A stretch of DNA of 64,000 bases, from assembly GCA_019671005.1 (NCBI GenBank), contig CM033744.1, forward strand, positions 14,562,128 to 14,626,127, read 5' to 3'. Source of the stretch: Hibiscus mutabilis. Lineage: Eukaryota; Streptophyta; Magnoliopsida; Malvales; Malvaceae. Shown one piece after another: positions 59,813 to 64,000 of this stretch (position 1 is its first letter; every line of letters starts with the position of its first letter). Below the pieces are notes generated by a model, which was not told the DNA's origin, made no database searches, and saw only the letters and a program-made list of their open reading frames with translations. Position numbers and translations under genes: made by a program.

Positions 59813-60327
59813 GCATGCTCTCCCTTTTGATATTTTTATTTTTATTTTTATTTTCGATTAATTATTTATTTTATTTTATTTTTTCAAATTTATATTTTTT
59901 TATATTTTTGATGTTATTAATTTTCTTCAGGATAGATTTTTTTTAAGTTTAAGAATCCTATTACACATCTTTATTTATTTTCTTTATTAGTTTATTTTTA
60001 ATTTTAATCCTTATTTGATTTGTCTTTGAATTGTAGGAAAAAAGTTCAAGATAAGGAGGAATTTTAATCCAAGTAGGAAAACATATTTAACAAGGAAACT
60101 AATGGGCTGAATCTAAGGCTTATATAAAGCCTCCAATTTACCCTAATCACAACCCCTTTGTCGTCACCCTCTCTCTAAACCAAACCCCTTTTCGTTTTCC
60201 TCTAATCCCACCCACCTATCTTTTCAATAAAACCCATCACCCTTAACCTATTCCTACTTTCTATCTTGCAACTTTTTAGTTTCTTTTCTTTTCTTTGTTT
60301 TTACAAAACTCACAACCAAGATCATCC
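59813..60327 (+). other. Spacer between pol and the extra 3' ORF
   Basis: Non-coding, with a long T-rich stretch (59820-60030) ending at TTTGAATTGTAG|G (AG at 60035-60036). This is a good match to a plant 3' splice site preceded by a U-rich tract. Splicing from the 5' leader to this site could give an mRNA for the downstream ORF; that is inference. Confidence 0.5.
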
Positions 60328-61851
60328 ATGGCATCCAAGATTAAATTTTTAGTTCATCCAAGTTCCTCCAAAGAACCAAGATACAAGAAGTTTGCTACAC
60401 CGGTGGTTCAAGAAAGATTTCACTCCAAGTTTGAAAGCCGGAAGATACATGAAGAACAAGGCTTTGAATACTTCAACTCTCATCAAGATTTCGGCCTTGA
60501 ACCATTCATCTTCGAGAGGATTGCACATCAAAAGTGGCAAATCTTTTGCCATCAACCAGAACCGGGTAACATCTCATGGGTAAGAGAATTCTATGCTCAC
60601 TCACCTAATCCGGATAATCCTTATATTTTTGTTCGTGACAAGGCCATACTCATAAGTCCCGAAAACGTCAACACCTTTTATGGGCTTTACATTGAGAAGG
60701 ACGAGCATCAAGCCTTCGTTGATCAAATCACTCCCAAGCAACTCGACAAGGTGCTTCAAGAACTCACTCAACCGGGAACTCATTGGAACGAAGGTAAATA
60801 CAAGGGCACGGTAAATCGCCTTCAGCTTAAACCCGAGGCAAAACTATGGAATAAGTTTGTTAAAACTTCTTTAATGCCCGCCACACACAATACTATCGTT
60901 GATATACCACGCCTTTTGCTCATACATTCTATTTTGCATAATCGCATCATTAACATTGGAAAAATTATTTGTGATGAGATTTTTGTATGTAGCTCGAAAG
61001 ATAAGGGTTCTCTTTTCTTTCCTTGCTTAATTTCTAATCTTTGCAAGGAGTTGCATGTCCCAAATGAGTCCACCGATGAAAAGGCCCTACCCAAGTCTGG
61101 TTGGAATTAAGCACTAATCCGAAAGCTAATTGGAAAGGCAACGGGAAATTCTTCAAAGCCTCCAATTGTCACGGCAACTCCTGCCGCCACGGCAATCCAT
61201 AATGCCCAAGCACCTAACGCCCGGGCAACTTGGCCATCAACCACGAGACACTTTGAAGCACTCTTGCAACCATTGGTGAGCCACCTAAGGCAAATTGAAG
61301 ACCGGCAACTAATGTTCATGTGGTACATGAAGGAGCACAACAATGCCATCACCCAAGACATCCTAGAAAAGTACCCAAACAGTCGCGTGCCGTTCCTGAT
61401 CTTTCCTGCCGAAATCCTTGCCCCGAAAACCAATAAAGCAGTCACCACGGCAACTGCAATAGATGACGCCGCGGCAACCTACATCGTGCCTGCACAAGCT
61501 GATGCCACGACAACCAACCCTGAAGATACCACGGCAACCAAAGCTAAAGACATCCAGGCAACCACTGCAAAAGCCAAAGGTAAAGCACATATGCCCGAAT
61601 CAACTCCTATGGAATCATTTTCTGATTTTTCAGATTCGGACGAGTCCTCCATTGCACCAACAAAGACCGCACCAATTGAATCCTCCAAGCGAAAAGCCAA
61701 TGACATGGATGAAGAGGACGATGAGGACAACCCCGTACGAGGATCGATTCCACCACCGACAACAAGAAAACAACCATCGCGTTCAAGCAAGAGAATCAAG
61801 ACACCGACCAAAAGGAAACTAATCATCTACGATGACGAACTCTCAGAGTAA
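60328..61851 (+). pseudogene. Extra 3' ORF of the Athila-type element (plant transposon protein domain)
   Basis: The start ATG is at 60328 in a CCATGG context (MASKIKFLVHPSSSKE). A TAA at 61108-61110 interrupts one continuous frame that resumes and runs to 61851. The N-terminal 260 residues (FVRDKAILISPENVNTFYGL; LWNKFVKTSLMPATHNTIVD; RLLLIHSILHNRIINIGKII) resemble the domain catalogued as 'putative plant transposon protein'. That domain is common in the 3' ORF of Athila elements and often loosely called env-like. I see no signal peptide or membrane segment, so an envelope role is not supported. The C-terminal part has Ala/Thr linkers, an acidic stretch (DMDEEDDEDN) and a basic end (SSKRIKTPTKRK), which suggests nuclear or nucleic-acid contact. 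The minus copy lacks this ORF. Confidence 0.8.
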
Positions 61852-62701
61852 GTCCTTGTATGCATTTTATTTTTCGTTATTTTTATTTTTCTTTAATGCA
61901 TGCATTGAGGACAATGCCTCACTCGAGTTTGGGGGGGATTGTTATTAGTAGTTACCATGTTTAGTTACATTCATCTTAAGTATTACATTTAGGATACATA
62001 AATTGCTTGCCATGCCTTTAATTGGAACAAGAATTTTTTAGATTTGATGAATATCCGATGATGACTTTGCCAATGCACTTAATTGATAGAATTTTTATTC
62101 TAGGATAACCATGGAAAAACTTAGAATTTTACTATGATGCTAAATTTGATGAAACACTTTTGTGGTTTGATTGATTTAAGGAATTCTAGTGAACTTAGGT
62201 TGATAATTAACAAATTGAGGGATTAGAATAAAAATTGGATGAATGCTAGAGGTGCCCGAAATTGGCTCTAGCATGTGCTAAAAAAATTGATCACTAGAGG
62301 TGCCCGAAACTGGCTCTAGTATGTGTTAAAAAATTGATCGCTAGAGGTGCCCGAAACCGGCTCTAGTCGAATAAATTAACTTATGAAAACTAAAAACAAA
62401 ACACTAGAGGTGCCCAAAACTGACTCTAGTTAAAACATGTTAAAAAGAACCTAATGAAGTAATTTGAAAACATCTTGTTTGCATAGAATCCGAAAAATCA
62501 ACTTGCACACAACTCCGTACACACTCACAAGCATTATAGTTTGATTCCGAGTAACTCCTAAGTTTTCCGAAAAATAAAAAGCCAATCATACTTTGTGCCC
62601 CGGTTCAGAGAATTGAAATCAAGTTCAAAGCTAAGTTTGTGAAAATTGAAGTCTTGGCAGGTAATTATGGGTTTGCATTGCTTGAGGACAAGCAATAGTT
62701 C
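61852..62701 (+). other. 3' UTR with four hairpin repeats
   Basis: Non-coding. Four 26-base units of the form CTAGAGGTGCCCGAAACTGGCTCTAG lie at 62246-62271, 62294-62319, 62341-62366 and 62404-62429. Each can pair CTAGA with TCTAG and GCC with GGC around a small bulge. The fourth unit carries changes (CCCAAAACTGACTC). A TGCATTGAGGACAATGC block at 61900-61920 is shared with the minus copy near 49025. Confidence 0.8.
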
Positions 62702-62714
62702 AAGTTTGGGGGTG
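62702..62714 (+). promoter_or_regulatory. Polypurine tract of the plus-strand Athila-type element
   Basis: AAGTTTGGGGGTG directly precedes the TGATAAGTG start of the 3' LTR. The same sequence adjoins the inverted LTR at 48221. Confidence 0.75.
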
Positions 62715-64000
62715 TGATAAGTGTTCCAAAGTACTATTTTTCTTACCCTTTTTACTCATGTTATTGTTAGACTTAGGCTCATATTAGTTGCATAATTAGC
62801 CATTCATGCATTAATCCATGTTTCCTTCCATCGTTGAGCTTGATTACATAACTTGGTAGTTTTTGTGGGAAAAGATGCTGCTTTGGTGTGTTTTGTGTGT
62901 ATGTGCAGGATCACTTGCCAAAGCAAGGCTAGAGTTAGTTTCCAGGGCAATGCAAGAAGGAGATGTCGAGCTAGTTGCCAAGGCAATGCATGAAGGAGAC
63001 GCCGAGCCAGTTGCCAGGGCAATTGTCGACAAAGAGCAAAGGTGATATGGTAGTCAAAATTGATGACTAGACAAGCCCAAGATGACGTGGAGCAAAGCCC
63101 AATCCCAAAGGAATTTGATTTCCATGAAGAGATTAAAGAAGAATTAAATTCCAAGAAGATAGGAGAAGTTCTAGTAGGAATATAATTATAATAAAGAAAT
63201 ATTCTTTAAAGATAATTTAATTCCAACTTAACTTCCTCCTCAAAGAAGGAATTTGACCTAAACCTATAAATAAGAGGGAGATTTCGACAACTCAAGGGAG
63301 AGCAAGATAGGGGAATTTCGACAAGCATCAAGGAGGGAAGAGGAGAGAATTTTCGACAAGCATCTAGGGCAAGGAGGATTTCGACAAGCCTCCTTCTTCA
63401 TCCTTTTCTTTCTTGTTCGATTGGGTTCATGCTAGGGATTATTTATCTTGTGTTTCTTTGAAACCTAGCCATGAACTAAATCTATTTGGCTATGGTTATT
63501 GTGTCTTGTGGTTTTGAGAAACTATTGTTTTTTGTTTAGGTAATAAGAGTTTGCAATTTTCTATTCTAGGTTTATTCATTCTTGGTTTTTATTCTTCTTT
63601 GCGAGTGAATTGGGAGAGGATCTCGTAACTTCATCTATTTATCTAATATCGGGAGTGTTAGATTCAAGAAACGAATGAATATGATCTTTATTCAATCTAT
63701 TGATGGTGAAGATTAATCCGGCTTAGGAATAAGTGAAGGATTTCAACGGCTAAGAGGAGCGCAAGATTGGTTGTTGTTCACCCTTGATTAACGCAAGGAT
63801 GTATTATCAAGGCATGCACAAGTAGCTAGAGTTTTGACTTAGGGATAAGAAGAAACCATTGAAGAACGCTCTGTCGAACCTTGAAGGTTGCTGCCCAGAC
63901 GCCCAAGTAGTTGCCCAACTAGTCGCCCAGGCAACCATCGATTAGTTGCCAAGGCAACCCCATTGTGCAAGTTGCCACGGCAACTGAGTTACCCTGCACT
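62715..64000 (+). repeat. 3' LTR of the plus-strand Athila-type element, cut by window edge
   Basis: Collinear with 52404-53700 with scattered differences, and includes the same 36-bp repeat, TATA box (63265-63272) and GTTGCC-NN-GGCAAC palindromes near 63945-63985. About 280 bp of its right end should lie beyond the window. Confidence 0.92.

Larger units (their letters stand above)
52404..64000 (+). mobile_element. Athila-type Ty3/gypsy element, plus strand, incomplete at right edge
   Basis: The order 5' LTR, tRNA-Asp-type primer site, gag, protease, RT, RNase H, integrase, extra 3' ORF, polypurine tract, 3' LTR is that of the Athila lineage. The element sits inside the minus-strand relative. 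The base run before it is TTCTC (52399-52403), but the partner duplication would lie beyond 64000. Most coding breaks are stops that could arise from C-to-T changes; there are also at least three frameshifts. The two LTRs are still similar (about 5 differences in one 98-base comparison by eye). Confidence 0.92.

Overview
The window is plant nuclear heterochromatin made almost entirely of retrotransposons and tandem repeats. I see no host protein-coding gene, tRNA or rRNA. Ty3/gypsy families (chromovirus of Tekay/Del type, Tat type, Athila type), deep nesting and a satellite with a period near 170 bp point to pericentromeric DNA of an angiosperm. A dicot is likely; a cotton-like Malvaceae genome is a guess from remembered LTR ends, not shown here.

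Layout. Bases 1-23079 are a nest of four elements. LTR A (minus strand) is split by LTR B (plus), which is split by LTR C (minus), which is split by a structurally complete gag-only Tat-type element (5476-17462). Target-site duplications support the three inner insertions. Bases 23080-23917 are a decayed chromovirus pol fragment. Bases 23918-29760 and 34034-36370 are two blocks of one 170-bp satellite, separated by a truncated chromovirus (29761-34033). A third LTR of that family follows (36371-39882). Then comes minus-strand LTR D (39883-46672), itself split by the solo LTR E (42168-45804).

Bases 46673-52403 are the 3' half of an Athila-like element on the minus strand, with internal deletions. 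A second Athila-like element on the plus strand (52404 to beyond 64000) starts inside it. The plus copy still shows LTR, tRNA-Asp-type primer site, gag, protease, RT, RNase H, integrase, an extra 3' ORF, polypurine tract and 3' LTR. Stop codons and at least three frameshifts break it.

No element here looks autonomous. The most interesting signals are at DNA or RNA level: clustered UNCG-tetraloop hairpins with compensating stem changes in the chromovirus LTRs; a dispersed TTGCC-NN-GGCAA palindrome throughout both Athila copies; an in-frame 14-residue coding minisatellite between RNase H and integrase; a 46-bp tandem repeat in which each unit carries two hairpins; and higher-order structure in the satellite. 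I found no convincing new host system.
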